A stretch of 64,000 bases of DNA, from positions 7,006-71,005 of the forward strand of contig JBDNZS010000009.1 in NCBI GenBank assembly GCA_047722935.1. Reading direction: 5' to 3'. The stretch is from Ethanoligenens sp047722935 (GTDB taxonomy: Bacteria > Bacillota > Clostridia > Oscillospirales > Ethanoligenentaceae). Both the position numbers and the translations under genes were made by a program. The notes beneath the pieces were generated by a model. The model was given only the letters and a program-made list of their open reading frames with translations. It did not search any database and was not told the DNA's origin. The first letter of the stretch is position 1. Every line of letters starts with the position of its first letter. This document shows positions 1 to 9,121 of the stretch, in pieces.

Positions 1-1
1 T

Positions 2-160
2 CTTATCAGCATCGGCGCGTACAAAGCAGGCAGCAGCGAGGAAGTGGACACAGCCATTCGGTTCCATAAGACGATCGAAATGTTCTTACGGCAGCGTGTA
101 GGCGAACCGTTTTCCTTTGAACAGACCGTCGAAGCCATGCGGCAGGCATTGGCGGGATAA
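2..160 (+). CDS. fliI: FliI flagellar export ATPase, C-terminal fragment
   Basis: Only the last 52 codons are inside the window; the gene begins upstream. The reading frame starting at base 2 gives LISIGAYKAGSSEEVDTAIR and ends MRQALAG-stop. This matches the helical C-terminal end of the FliI ATPase, which energises type III flagellar export at the cytoplasmic membrane. The stop lies 12 bases before the fliJ start, the usual fliI-fliJ order, with an AGGAGG Shine-Dalgarno between them. The catalytic domain is not visible, so identity rests on the C-terminal sequence and on the neighbour fliJ. Confidence 0.88.
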   Translation, partial: LISIGAYKAGSSEEVDTAIRFHKTIEMFLRQRVGEPFSFEQTVEAMRQALAG

Positions 161-172
161 GGAGGCGGGAAG

Positions 173-610
173 ATGCGGAAATTTAAATTTCGTCTTGCGC
201 CGGTGCGGAATTTACGCCAGTATGCGGAGCGCGAACAAAAAGATGTGCTCGCGCGTGAGCAGCACACCCTGCGCCTTTTGGAAGAAGAGAAAGAGCGTCT
301 GCGGGTCGCCTATCGGGAATGGTCGGCGCGTTACCTGCAGATCTGCCGTTCCGGCACCCGCCCGATGGAAATGGTGCGCATCCAGTCGTTTTTGTTGGAG
401 CTGCGCACGCATGCGGAGGATGTCGCGGGTCGGATATACACGCAGACGGCGGCAGTAGAACAGGCAAGGCAGCTGCTTCTGGAAAAAATGCAGGCGCGCA
501 AGACCATTGACGCACTTTACGGAAAACAGTTTCATGCATATCGTCATGAGCAAAAGATAGAAATGGAAAAAGAAATTGAGGAACAAGTCGCGGCGCGATG
601 GGTCCGTTAA
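173..610 (+). CDS. fliJ: FliJ flagellar export chaperone
   Basis: 145 aa, the usual size of FliJ. The protein is almost entirely charged alpha helix with heptad-like coiled coil (residues about 10-140, rich in E, R, Q, A). It starts MRKFKFRLAPVRNLRQYAE, a typical FliJ opening. FliJ is the coiled-coil stalk that inserts into the FliI hexamer ring and couples it to the FlhA export gate. It sits between fliI and fliK, as in Bacillus and Clostridium. The start is preceded by GGAGGCGGGAAG. Sequence conservation in FliJ is low, so the call depends partly on position. Confidence 0.85.
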   Translation: MRKFKFRLAPVRNLRQYAEREQKDVLAREQHTLRLLEEEKERLRVAYREWSARYLQICRSGTRPMEMVRIQSFLLELRTHAEDVAGRIYTQTAAVEQARQLLLEKMQARKTIDALYGKQFHAYRHEQKIEMEKEIEEQVAARWVR

Positions 611-649
611 AGCACCGCAGGTATTCCATTGAAAGGAGGTGATATTTAG

Positions 650-3381
650 ATGCAGATAACCAATGTCGCACAAGCAACGAACCGCGCAAATAGCAATGAT
701 AGCGCGAGTCTTTCCGGCGCGCAAAGCGGCGGAGCGGATTTTGGTGCACTGCTTTTTTCACAGTCTGCTAATACAACGGCACCCGGGTGTGTGCAAAGCG
801 AGGCCACAGGTATGACGACCAATGCAGGCGGAGATAGCGACCATCCATCTTCCCAAAAGCAGGAAACTGCCGCACAACTGATTTTACAAATGATGGGATG
901 CTCTGCTTTCATGCCGATCCAAACGATGCCGGCAAATGGCACGGATGCCATGCAGAGTACCGCCGTTACCGGTGAGCAGGCCGCATCGAATGTGCCGGTG
1001 ACTGTTTCAAATGCTGTTTCTGGCGGAACAGTGCCTTTTGCAGAACAGACCGGCCGCACTTTCACGGGCGCTGTAGGGTTTTCCGCCGCATTGCAGGGTA
1101 CGTTGGAGCAAAATAATCAAACACTTGGGATGCCTTTTACTACACAGACACCGGCTGCCACAACGGCGGCGCAGGCAGTTCCCGTGCAGGTTGGCACATC
1201 CGCAATTCCGGCGGCAACACAGGGTGTGATCCCGCCGCTTCAAACCACATTGACCGCCGCGCAAACACCGGCTGCTACTATGGCGGCGCAAGCAGCTTCT
1301 GTGCAGGTTGGTACATCCGCGATTTTGATGGCACCACAGGTCATAACCCCGCAGCTCCAAACCGCAGTAGCCGCCGCGCAAACACCGGCTGCTACTACGG
1401 CGGCGCAGGCAGCTTCTGTGCAGNNNNNNNNNNNNNNNNNNNNNNNNNNNNNNNNNNNNNNNNNNNNNNNNNNNNNNNNNNNNNNNNNNNNNNNNNNNNN
1501 NNNNNNNNNNNNNNNNNNNNNNNAGCCGCCGCGCAAACACCGGCTGCTACTACGGCGGCGCAGGCAGCTTCTGTGCAGGTTGGTACATCCGCGATTTTGA
1601 TGGCACCACAAGTCATGACCCCGCCGCTTCAAACTACATCAGCCGCCGCGCAAACACCGGCTGCTACTACGGCGGCGCAGGCAGCTTCTGTGCAGATTGA
1701 CACATCCGCGATTCCGGCGGCAACACAGGGTGTGACCCCGCCGCTTCAAACTACAGTAGCCGCCGCGCAGACACCGGCTGCCACTACGGCGGCGCAGGCA
1801 GTTCTCGTGCAGGTTGGCACATCCGCGATTCCGGTAGCGGCACAGGGCGTGACCCCGCCGCTTCAAACTACATCGACCGCCGCGCAAACACCGGCTGCCA
1901 CTACGGCGGCGCAGGCAGCTTCTGTGCAGGTTGGTACATCCGCGATTCCGTCGGCAACACAGGGCGCAACTCCGCTGCGCCAAACCACATCAGCCGCCGC
2001 GCAAACACCGGTTGCTACTACGGCGGCGCAGGTAGCTTCCGTGCAGGTTGGCACATCCGCGATTCCGGTAGCGGCACAGGGCGTGACCCCGCCGCTTCAA
2101 ACTACATCGACCGCCGCGCAAACACCGGCTGCCACTACGGCGGCGCAGGCAGCTTCTGTGCAGGTTGGTACATCCGCGATTCCGTCGGCAACACAGGGCG
2201 CAACTCCGCAGCTCCAAACCGCATCAGCCTCCGCGCAAACACTGGCTGTCGCTACGGCGACGCAGGCGGGTGGGACGATGTTTTCTCAATTGGGCGAGCA
2301 GACCATCTTTGCACAAGGCGGGCAACCGTCCTTGGAAAGCAGGTATAGAGATGCAGGCGCATTCGAGACGACGGGAAGTACGCTGAATCAAGCGATGGGA
2401 CAGCATGGCTCTGTGGCGGCGACTTTTTCAGCCTCCGTGCAGAAAACCGATTCTTTAATGGACACGACGCTGACGGGAACGCAAACGGATTCGGCCAGTA
2501 CGAATGCTGCTCCGGCGACCGGCAGCGTTCAGGATGCGCAGGTAAAAAACATTCTGTCATCGGCAGTTGTGCAGGCGCAGAGTGGTCCGATATCCGCGGT
2601 GATTTTCAGGCAGAAAACGGCTGTTTCTTTTCAAAATATGATTTTGCAAGACAATGGGGCAATTGGTTCCTTAGCGGTCTCCATGCAAGGTGCGCCGGAC
2701 GCGCAATCCGGAAAAATGCTTTCGACATCGGATACACAGGCAACCGTGCTTCATCCGGTTGCCATATCATCTGTTCCGGTCGCACAAGGCATGGCGGCGA
2801 GTTCATCAAATATTGGCGGGCAGACGTCTTCGTCCGATGGGCAAAATCGGAAAGAGGAGCGCCAGACAAGCACTGTGCCTCAAACATATGCCCAGTCGGT
2901 CTCTATGCAGACGGTGACGCAGTCATCCACCCCTGTGCAGGCACAGCCCGCCGCCGAACAGAGCCGTATGACCACGCAGGTTGCCGACGCGGTCAAGGAC
3001 GCGTTTGCGAACCAGCGCAGCGAACTGCGTGTTCATCTCAGCCCGGAAGATCTCGGCGGCATTACTATTAAGATGGTGTCGCAGGGGGGCGTCCTCACGG
3101 TTTCCATCGTGGCAGACAACCACCATACCTGTCAGATGCTCGCCACGGGGCTTGACCACTTGAAGAGCGCCATACAAAGCAGTGGCGTGCCGGTGCAGAA
3201 AGCGGAAGTCTCCTATACACAGGCCGACAATACGGGGCAGACCCCAAATCAGCAAAATCAAGCAGGACAAAACCCGCAACAGCACAGAAGGCAGACACCG
3301 CAGACGTTCCGGCAAAGTCAACCAAACACAAGCGAACAGCAGGAAGCCGGGTTCGCGTCGTTCGTAAACCTGTTCGCATAA
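650..3381 (+). CDS. fliK: FliK hook-length control protein (repeat-rich; interrupted by assembly gap)
   Basis: One gene split on paper by 100 Ns at 1424-1523. It starts at ATG 650 behind a near-perfect AAAGGAGGTGAT. The first part reads in one frame to 1423; after the Ns the same repeat continues in another frame to the stop at 3381, because the gap length is a placeholder. The centre is a tandem 39-residue repeat rich in A, T, Q, P and V (about 1145-2272). The C-terminal part (about 2960-3210) has the conserved hook-length domain with SELRVHLSPEDLGGITIKM and LKSAIQSSGVPVQKAEV, the region that contacts FlhB. A Gln/Asn/Pro-rich tail follows. FliK is the exported ruler that switches export from hook to filament subunits; repeat number may affect ruler length. 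Next gene is flgD, 16 bp away. Confidence 0.9.
1145..2272 (+). repeat. 117-bp in-frame tandem repeat array in fliK
   Basis: About nine copies of a 117-bp (39 codon) unit starting QTPAATTAAQAASVQ and continuing VGTSAIP-ATQG-TPPLQTT-AA, plus a degenerate last copy (QTLAVATATQ). Three copies are visible before the N gap (the third broken by it) and six full plus one decayed copy after it. Two neighbouring two-unit blocks (starting near 1800 and 2040) are nearly identical, which points to recent duplication. The array is the evident reason for the assembly gap. Confidence 0.93.
1424..1523. other. Assembly gap (100 Ns)
   Basis: Exactly 100 N, the conventional length for a gap of unknown size, lying inside the fliK repeat array. 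The left edge stops after GCTTCTGTGCAG and the right edge resumes at AGCCGCCGCGCAAACACC. In an intact unit these edges are 62 bases apart, so the true missing length should be 62 plus a multiple of 117. Confidence 0.98.
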
Positions 3382-3397
3382 GAAAGGAGCGCGTATA

Positions 3398-3895
3398 ATG
3401 AGTATAAGCAGCATCGCGTCGCTGGGGTCTTTGCCTACCGCCTCGAAAGCATTGTCCACGGATGATACCAGCAGTACGTTCGGCATGTCGGATTTCTTCA
3501 CACTGATGACGAAGCAATTGCAATATCAGGACCCGCTGGAACCGACCGACAACAGCCAGTTTATGGCGCAAATGGCACAGTTCAGCATGGTGGAACAGAC
3601 GCAAAAGCTGGCGCAGGTCAGCAACATCACGGCGGGGACCTCCATGGTGGGCAAAGATGTCCTTTACACCACTACGGATCCGAATAGCGGAACAAGCACT
3701 ACATCCGAAGGCGTGGTACAGGCGGTGGATTTCAGCGATTCTTCGACACCGCAGTGCTATGTCAACAACACATGGGTTCCTCTCACCGGTATCACGCGCG
3801 TGACAGCAGCGGATATGGTTACACCCAATTCCGGCACGGGGACAGAGTCCTCGTCGGCCACCCCATCTTCTGCGGATTCTTCTACACCGTCATAA
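3398..3895 (+). CDS. flgD: FlgD hook cap / hook assembly protein
   Basis: 165 aa, short like the Bacillus form. The N-terminal half carries the FlgD signature FFTLMTKQLQYQDPLEPTDN followed by FMAQMAQFSMVEQTQKL (residues about 30-72). The rest holds a small beta-rich part and ends in a Ser/Thr/Pro tail. FlgD caps the growing hook and guides FlgE polymerisation, then is discarded. Start ATG 3398 follows GAAAGGAGCGCG. It lies between fliK and the flg_new gene, in standard flagellar operon order. Confidence 0.93.
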   Translation: MSISSIASLGSLPTASKALSTDDTSSTFGMSDFFTLMTKQLQYQDPLEPTDNSQFMAQMAQFSMVEQTQKLAQVSNITAGTSMVGKDVLYTTTDPNSGTSTTSEGVVQAVDFSDSSTPQCYVNNTWVPLTGITRVTAADMVTPNSGTGTESSSATPSSADSSTPS

Positions 3896-3916
3896 ACAGA
3901 TAAGGGGGGAAATCTG

Positions 3917-4300
3917 TTGTCAGAAATCCAGTTGAACAATGCCCTGTTGCCGCCTGTCATTCTTCAGACGCAGACGGTGCAAGCCCCGCAATCGTCCACG
4001 GTTCTTACATTTTCGCAGACGCTAGAAGTAGCGCGGGAAAAGGAAAACGGTATCCATTTTTCCAAGCACGCACTGGAGCGGCTGGCCGACCGCAAGGTCA
4101 CACTGGCAAGCAGCGACATGCAAAAGCTCAACAGCGCGGTGGATAAAGCGGCGGGCCATGGCCTGCGCGATTCACTCGTGCTGCTGGGTGGGTTGGCGTT
4201 CATCGTGGATGTCCCGGAGAAAACTGTGGTGACAGCCATGCAGGTGAGCGAAAAAACAGGTGGTATTTTTACCAATATCGACGGTGCCGTCATCGCATGA
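3917..4300 (+). CDS. Flagellar operon protein, flg_new / TIGR02530-like
   Basis: 127 aa, TTG start preceded by AAGGGGGGAAA. The middle of the protein reads HFSKHALERLADRKVTLASSDMQKL, followed by DSLVLLGGLAFIVDVPEKTVVTAM. This is the pattern of the small conserved protein found between flgD and flgE in Firmicutes flagellar operons. Its exact role is not settled; a link with hook assembly is inferred from position. No membrane segment or signal peptide is seen. The family assignment is from memory of the conserved HAxxRxxxR block. Confidence 0.8.
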   Translation: MSEIQLNNALLPPVILQTQTVQAPQSSTVLTFSQTLEVAREKENGIHFSKHALERLADRKVTLASSDMQKLNSAVDKAAGHGLRDSLVLLGGLAFIVDVPEKTVVTAMQVSEKTGGIFTNIDGAVIA

Positions 4301-4320
4301 TCTGGTCCTTTGGAGGGTCT

Positions 4321-4346
4321 GCGGACTTGAATGTCTGATAGTCCGC
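4321..4346 (+). other. Inverted repeat upstream of flgE
   Basis: GCGGACT and AGTCCGC form a perfect 7-bp stem with a 12-base loop in the 130-bp flg_new/flgE gap. No T-run follows, so it is not a classical terminator. It might be an mRNA-stabilising or processing hairpin. Confidence 0.4.
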
Positions 4347-4430
4347 CTATGCGGCAGCCGCCTTATATTGAAATACAGGCAGGATAGACACGTTGATTTG
4401 TGATGTGATAAAAGAAAAGGAGATTTTTTC

Positions 4431-5447
4431 ATGAGAGCTCTTAATTCAGCGGTTACAGGTTTGCAGGCACAGCAGACAGCTATGGATGTCATTGGCAATA
4501 ACATCGCGAACGTCAATACGGCGGGCTTCAAGTCCAGCCGCACCGATTTCAGTGATTTGTTTTACCAGACACTGCAGGGCGGCACGAATACGACTAATGC
4601 CTCGGAAGTCGGGTATGGCACAAAGGTCAGCGGCATCAGCAAAGACATGAGTACCACGGGATACACCGCCACCGGCATTTCCAGCAACCTGTTCATCAGC
4701 GGGAACGGTTATTTCGTTGTCAGCAACGACGACGGCAGCCACACCGCCGGTACCAGCAAAAGTGATCTTGCAACCAATACGGCGACGGTTAACGACCTGT
4801 ATACCCGCGTGGGCAATTTCAAAACAACTGCGGACGGTTATTTGGTGGATGCCAGCGGAAATTATGTAATGGGTGTGGACAAGACAACGTTGAGTACATC
4901 ACCCGTCAAACTGCACGCCATCAACTTTGTAAACTCCACGTTTCATCCAAGCGATGCCACAGGTACCACAAACGATGTCACAATTCTCAGTTCCACCGCT
5001 ACCATACCGGCAAATTCGACGACCCAGGTCAACTGGGGCAGCAGCGCTATTCAGGACATGACGTTCAATCAAGACGGTACAATCTCTGCCACCATCAACG
5101 GGGTAAAAGGCACATTCGAATACGGCACGTCTGTTGGTGCTACCGGCGCGGCTGCCACAGATAACATGACCATTGGGCTTGCGTCTTTTGCTAATCAGGA
5201 TGGGTTGACACAGGCGGGCAACACCTCGTTTGCTTCATCTGCAAGTTCCGGTTCGGCGTCGTATATGCAGCCGATGAACAACAACCAGACCTATCTGGTT
5301 TCGGGTGGACTGGAGCAGTCCAATGTCGATTTGGCGCAGGAGTTTACCAACATGATCGTGACACAGCGCGGGTTTCAGGCCAATTCGCGCGTCATTACCG
5401 TTGCCGACTCTCTTCTGGAAGAAATCGTAAACTTGAAGCGTTCGTAA
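4431..5447 (+). CDS. flgE: FlgE flagellar hook protein
   Basis: 338 aa. The N-terminus MRALNSAVTGLQAQQTAMDV then NNIANVNTAGFKSSRTDFSD is the axial-protein rod motif. The C-terminus has EQSNVDLAQEFTNMIVTQRG and ends SLLEEIVNLKRS, the matching helical segment. Between them lies a FlgE-type D1/D2 beta region (residues about 80-290), rather short compared with the 400 or more of many hooks. It is exported by the type III system and polymerises into the hook. Start ATG 4431 is preceded by AAAAGGAG. Flanked by flg_new and flbD, as usual in Firmicutes. Confidence 0.93.
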   Translation: MRALNSAVTGLQAQQTAMDVIGNNIANVNTAGFKSSRTDFSDLFYQTLQGGTNTTNASEVGYGTKVSGISKDMSTTGYTATGISSNLFISGNGYFVVSNDDGSHTAGTSKSDLATNTATVNDLYTRVGNFKTTADGYLVDASGNYVMGVDKTTLSTSPVKLHAINFVNSTFHPSDATGTTNDVTILSSTATIPANSTTQVNWGSSAIQDMTFNQDGTISATINGVKGTFEYGTSVGATGAAATDNMTIGLASFANQDGLTQAGNTSFASSASSGSASYMQPMNNNQTYLVSGGLEQSNVDLAQEFTNMIVTQRGFQANSRVITVADSLLEEIVNLKRS

Positions 5448-5475
5448 ACGTGTCTGCGGGGGGAAGGGTAGAGCA

Positions 5476-5730
5476 ATGATCAAAGTCACCAAGCTCAATG
5501 GCGAACGCTTTTACGTCAATCCGTTTGAGGTGGAATTTATAGAGGAGACCCCCGATACCGTGATCTCATTGAAAAGCGGAAAAAAAATTCTGGTTACAGA
5601 GAGTGCGGACACGGTGGTAGACGAGATGGTGGCGTTTTATCGCCGGGCAGTGGTGATTGCACGATCTTTTGAAACGAAGAACGGGCATAACAGCCGTCCG
5701 CGCGTGGATGAAGATGACCCCTATATATGA
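5476..5730 (+). CDS. flbD: FlbD / SwrD flagellar protein
   Basis: 84 aa. Reads MIKVTKLNGERFYVNPFEVE, then IEETPDTVISLKSGKKILV and ending in a helix DEMVAFYRRAV. This is the short conserved FlbD family (Bacillus SwrD, which promotes motor power and swarming). The tail is basic then acidic (NGHNSRPRVDEDDPYI). It sits between flgE and a motA-like gene, the canonical place. A GGGGGGAAGG element precedes the start. Confidence 0.9.
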   Translation: MIKVTKLNGERFYVNPFEVEFIEETPDTVISLKSGKKILVTESADTVVDEMVAFYRRAVVIARSFETKNGHNSRPRVDEDDPYI

Positions 5731-5788
5731 CTGCCTGATGCATAGCTGCCCGCCATTGTGACTGCCGCCTGGGAGGAATGCCGTTTCC

Positions 5789-6547
5789 ATGTCGTTTGTG
5801 ATTAGTTTTTTCTGTTGTGTTCTGCTTTTTGGGGTTTTTGTGCTGGGCGGCGGCAATCCGGCGTTGCTTTTCGATTGGCGCTCGGTGCTGCTTGTGGTCG
5901 GGGGCGTGGCGGCACTGAGTGTTATGAGTTTTCCGGCGGGGGCGCTTGGTGCGCGTCTGCGTGATGCGGCCCGCACTATGCGTCGGACGAATGGGGAGAA
6001 GCTGGAAGAGGAACTGATTTCCCTTGCCATGCTGGCGAGAGAAAAAGGCATGTTGGCGTTGGAGGATGCGGAATCACGGATCGCTAACGCACTGGTACGG
6101 GAGGGCGTACTGCTGATTTCCGGTGCGGCCAGTCAGGAAACGGTGTGTGCCGTCTTGCAAAAGCAGGCGGACGGTCAAAAGATAGGTGAGCAGGCCGCAC
6201 AGGAATTGTTTGAACGCATGGCGTATTTGGCCATGGGTATCGGGGCGGCGGGAACGCTATTGAAAATTGTTTTGATGCTTCACCGCTATACAGGACCCCA
6301 GACACTCGCTCCCGGTATCGCCGGCGCGCTGCTGCCGGTCGCCTATGGTGCGCTGCTTGCTTACGTGGTATTTCTGCCGCTGGCGGCGCGCGTCCGCACC
6401 GGATCGATCAGGCAACAGAGTCTGCGGCAGGCCGCAATGGAAGGAATCCTTGCCGTGCAGGCGGGCGAGTCTATGTTTGTCGTGCAGGAGCGGCTGAGAA
6501 CCATTCTGCATCCGACAGTGGACAAGCATGCACGTGCGAACCGGTGA
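5789..6547 (+). CDS. MotA-like stator protein, divergent, without MotB partner
   Basis: 252 aa, MotA family by layout: two N-terminal membrane segments (about 1-20 and 28-50), a charged cytoplasmic loop with EELISLAMLAREKGMLALED (residues about 71-90), then two more membrane segments near 145-170 and 180-205 and a cytoplasmic tail. The loop motif and the FLPL in the last membrane segment agree with MotA. The segment corresponding to the conserved PTxGxxGT of MotA reads AMGIGAAGTLLK, so the proline needed for torque in E. coli MotA appears replaced. No motB follows; the next gene, fliM, begins about 55 bp later. A full motA-motB pair exists at 34191-35854. Function uncertain: degenerate stator, or a paralog that uses the distant MotB. 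Confidence 0.75.
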   Translation: MSFVISFFCCVLLFGVFVLGGGNPALLFDWRSVLLVVGGVAALSVMSFPAGALGARLRDAARTMRRTNGEKLEEELISLAMLAREKGMLALEDAESRIANALVREGVLLISGAASQETVCAVLQKQADGQKIGEQAAQELFERMAYLAMGIGAAGTLLKIVLMLHRYTGPQTLAPGIAGALLPVAYGALLAYVVFLPLAARVRTGSIRQQSLRQAAMEGILAVQAGESMFVVQERLRTILHPTVDKHARANR

Positions 6548-6602
6548 ACGGACGGGTATCCAACCCGCGGCAATCTGATTCCAAAGGAAAGGGAGGTTGC
6601 GT

Positions 6603-7610
6603 ATGAGCGACGTTTTGTCACAAAATCAAATCGATGAGCTGCTCCATTCACTGAGCAGCGGAGATATCAGCGTTAATGAGCTGGAAAATATCAGCGCAGA
6701 AAAAAGAGTGCGGCCTTATGATTTCAAAATTCCCAAGAAGTTCAATAAGGAGCAGCTCAAAACACTCAGCATCATCTACGAAAATTATGGGCGTCTGCTT
6801 TCCTCCTACCTTTCCGGTACGCTCCGCAGCTATTGCAAAGTGGAAGTGCTTACTATTGAAGAACAGCGGTATTTTGAGTATTCCAACGCTCTGCCGGAGA
6901 ACATCCTCATGGGGATGATGGAGATGAACCCGCTGGAGGGGTCCTCAATGATCACTTTCAGCCAGTCGGTTGCCTTTGCCATTATCGACCGACTGCTTGG
7001 CGGGCCGGGTGAAAACTATGAGGCCGATCGAGATTATACAGACATTGAATTGCAGCTGCTCAGACAAGTGGTGCAGACGATGTGCAATCTGGTGGGGGAC
7101 GCGTGGTCCAATGTGTATGAGGTTAAGCCCGTGTTTACACGTCTGGAGAGCAATTCCCGCCAGAGCCAGCTGGTGTCTCCGAATGAAACGGTCGTTATCA
7201 TCATGCTCGATGTTGAGATACGGGATGTGGTAGGCAATATCAGTTTCTGTATCCCGTATGTGATTTTGGAGCCGGTGATTGAGCACCTGAACACCCGTTA
7301 TTGGTTTACCGAGAACCGCGGCAAGGATGCGAATGAAGCGTCCAACAAAGAGAACTTGCTGCGTAAAGTGCGTCAGATTCCCATTGAAATGCGCGCCGTT
7401 CTCGGGAGTGGACACATCACCTTGCGGGAAGCACTGGACCTGCAGGTGGGGGATGTCATCGGCCTGGACCAGCATATGCATCAAAAAGCGGCTGTTTTTG
7501 CGGGCAAAGACAAATGGTTTGAAGGAACACTTGGTACATGGCACAACAACCGGGCCGTTCGGGTGGATGGAATCCTACTGGAAAGTGGAGTGAAAGATGA
7601 GTCAAAATGA
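6603..7610 (+). CDS. fliM: FliM flagellar motor switch protein
   Basis: 335 aa. The N-terminus MSDVLSQNQIDELLHSLSSG is the CheY-P binding segment of FliM. The middle domain (about 45-230) holds LSSYLSGTLRSYCKVEVLTI and the CheC-like fold. The C-terminal SpoA domain (about 245-330) holds IEMRAVLGSGHITLREALDL and LQVGDVIGLDQ. Start chosen at ATG 6603, 7 bases after GGGAGG; an in-frame TTG six bases earlier is too close to the ribosome site. FliM forms the C-ring with FliG and FliY. It overlaps fliY by 14 bp, suggesting translational coupling. Confidence 0.96.
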   Translation: MSDVLSQNQIDELLHSLSSGDISVNELENISAEKRVRPYDFKIPKKFNKEQLKTLSIIYENYGRLLSSYLSGTLRSYCKVEVLTIEEQRYFEYSNALPENILMGMMEMNPLEGSSMITFSQSVAFAIIDRLLGGPGENYEADRDYTDIELQLLRQVVQTMCNLVGDAWSNVYEVKPVFTRLESNSRQSQLVSPNETVVIIMLDVEIRDVVGNISFCIPYVILEPVIEHLNTRYWFTENRGKDANEASNKENLLRKVRQIPIEMRAVLGSGHITLREALDLQVGDVIGLDQHMHQKAAVFAGKDKWFEGTLGTWHNNRAVRVDGILLESGVKDESK

Positions 7611-8697
7611 GGAGTTGGTCCTGACGCAGGACGAGAAAGATATCATCGGGGAAATCAGCAATATCAGCATGGGCTCGGCGGCGACGGCCCTGTCCAATAT
7701 CATCAGTCAAAAAGTAGTGATCACATCGCCGCGTGTGGAAAAGGGTTCCCAACAAGCCATTGAGGACATTGAAAAGATTCCATCCATCGGCGTCATCATC
7801 TCTTATACCGAGGGCGTGGTCGGTGAAAATTTCCTAATCATCCGTTCCTCGGATGCGGCCAAGATTGTCAACGTCCTTATGGGCGAGGAAATGGGCAGTG
7901 AAGAGTTTGGCGAGATCCAGATCAGCGCCATCGCTGAAGTGATGAACCAGATGATGGGTGGCGCGGCGACTGCGCTTTCCGGGTTTATAGGCCGTACGGT
8001 TAACATATCGCCCCCGTCCGCGTTCGTCCTTACAGAGGATAACAAAGGCGAAAAACTGGCGTTTATCTATGAACAAGCCGATTCATCCGTGTTTGTAAAA
8101 TTCCAGTTCCATGTCGAAAACATGTTCGAAAGTGAAATCTTTATGGTGATGACACGCGCGTTTTCTCAGGAGCTGGTGCAGGCCATGCTGGAGAAAATGG
8201 GCGTGACCAACCTCTCGGAACTTTCTGGGAATACGGAGCCCGTTGCATCTCCGGCTCCCGCACAGCAGGCTCCTCAACCCGCGGCACAGGAGCCACAGGC
8301 GGCACCGGCTGCTCCCATGTCGCAGTCGGCTGCCAGTCCTGCCGCACAAGGACCGTCGGCTGTCAGGCGGGAGGCGGCAGCCGCGACGGCTGTGCGCCCG
8401 GCGGTGCTGCCGCAATTTTCCCCGCATCCGGTGCTGACTAACGAGGAACAAGATAATTTTGAATTGATTCAAGAGGTACCCCTTGAGCTCTCGGTGGAAG
8501 TGGGACGGGCGCACAAGCTGGTGCGCGAGGTTCTGGCTCTTTCGGTGGGCTCGATCATTGAACTGGACAAGCAGGCGGGCGACCCGGTGGATGTTATTGT
8601 CAACGGTCAACTCATCGCACACGGTGAGGTCGTGGTGATTGACGAGAGCTTTGGGGTGCGCATCACAGAGATTCTTGGTAAACAATCCAACACATAA
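7597..8697 (+). CDS. fliY: FliY switch protein / CheY-P phosphatase (FliN-type)
   Basis: 366 aa, Firmicutes FliY architecture. The N-terminal CheC-like domain (about 1-200) keeps two E-x-x-N phosphatase motifs, GEISNISMGSAATALS and AEVMNQMMGGAATALSGF. A Pro/Ala/Gln linker follows (about 215-280). The C-terminal FliN/SpoA domain (about 285-366) has PLELSVEVGRAHKLVREVLA and VGSIIELDKQAGDPVDVIVN. It takes part in the C-ring and dephosphorylates CheY-P. Because cheC, cheX and cheZ are not seen here, FliY may be the main CheY-P phosphatase. The start overlaps fliM. Confidence 0.95.
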   Translation: MSQNEELVLTQDEKDIIGEISNISMGSAATALSNIISQKVVITSPRVEKGSQQAIEDIEKIPSIGVIISYTEGVVGENFLIIRSSDAAKIVNVLMGEEMGSEEFGEIQISAIAEVMNQMMGGAATALSGFIGRTVNISPPSAFVLTEDNKGEKLAFIYEQADSSVFVKFQFHVENMFESEIFMVMTRAFSQELVQAMLEKMGVTNLSELSGNTEPVASPAPAQQAPQPAAQEPQAAPAAPMSQSAASPAAQGPSAVRREAAAATAVRPAVLPQFSPHPVLTNEEQDNFELIQEVPLELSVEVGRAHKLVREVLALSVGSIIELDKQAGDPVDVIVNGQLIAHGEVVVIDESFGVRITEILGKQSNT

Positions 8698-8718
8698 AGA
8701 TAAACAGGGGGAATTATT

Positions 8719-9084
8719 GTGGGAAAAAGAATTATGGTTGTGGATGATGCTGCTTTTATGCGCATGATGCTCAAAAACATCCTAACCAAAGGCGGGTATG
8801 AAATTGCGGACGAAGCGGGCGATGGACAGCAGGCGGTGGAAAAGTATTCCGCAGCCTCTCCGGATCTGGTCATCATGGATATCACCATGCCCAATCTGGA
8901 CGGGATTGGCGCACTGAAAGCCATCAAAAAAATCGATCCGGGCGCAAAAATCATTATGTGTTCTGCTATGGGGCAGGAGGCCATGGTTGTGGAAGCCATC
9001 AAGGAAGGCGCTATGGATTTCATTGTCAAACCGTTTCAGGCGGACAGGCTGCTTGCCGCTATCTCCCGTGTGATGCCGGATTGA
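8719..9084 (+). CDS. cheY: CheY chemotaxis response regulator
   Basis: 121 aa single receiver domain. GTG start behind AGGGGGAAT. Acidic pair D9-D10 (MVVDDAAFMR), phosphoacceptor D54 in LVIMDITMPNLDG, S82 in MCSAMG and K104 in FIVKPF are all present. CheY-P binds the FliM N-terminus to change rotation. The gene is placed between fliY and fliO, as in Bacillus. There is no output domain. Confidence 0.96.
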   Translation: MGKRIMVVDDAAFMRMMLKNILTKGGYEIADEAGDGQQAVEKYSAASPDLVIMDITMPNLDGIGALKAIKKIDPGAKIIMCSAMGQEAMVVEAIKEGAMDFIVKPFQADRLLAAISRVMPD

Positions 9085-9121
9085 TCGGCCGCGCGGACGC
9101 ATGTAAGGGGGGAACCGGTTC

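Noticed and set aside
1007..2217. Cys/Arg-rich repeated frames on the - strand of fliK
   Set aside because: They are the complement of the 117-bp fliK repeat, including the Ns; no start signals.
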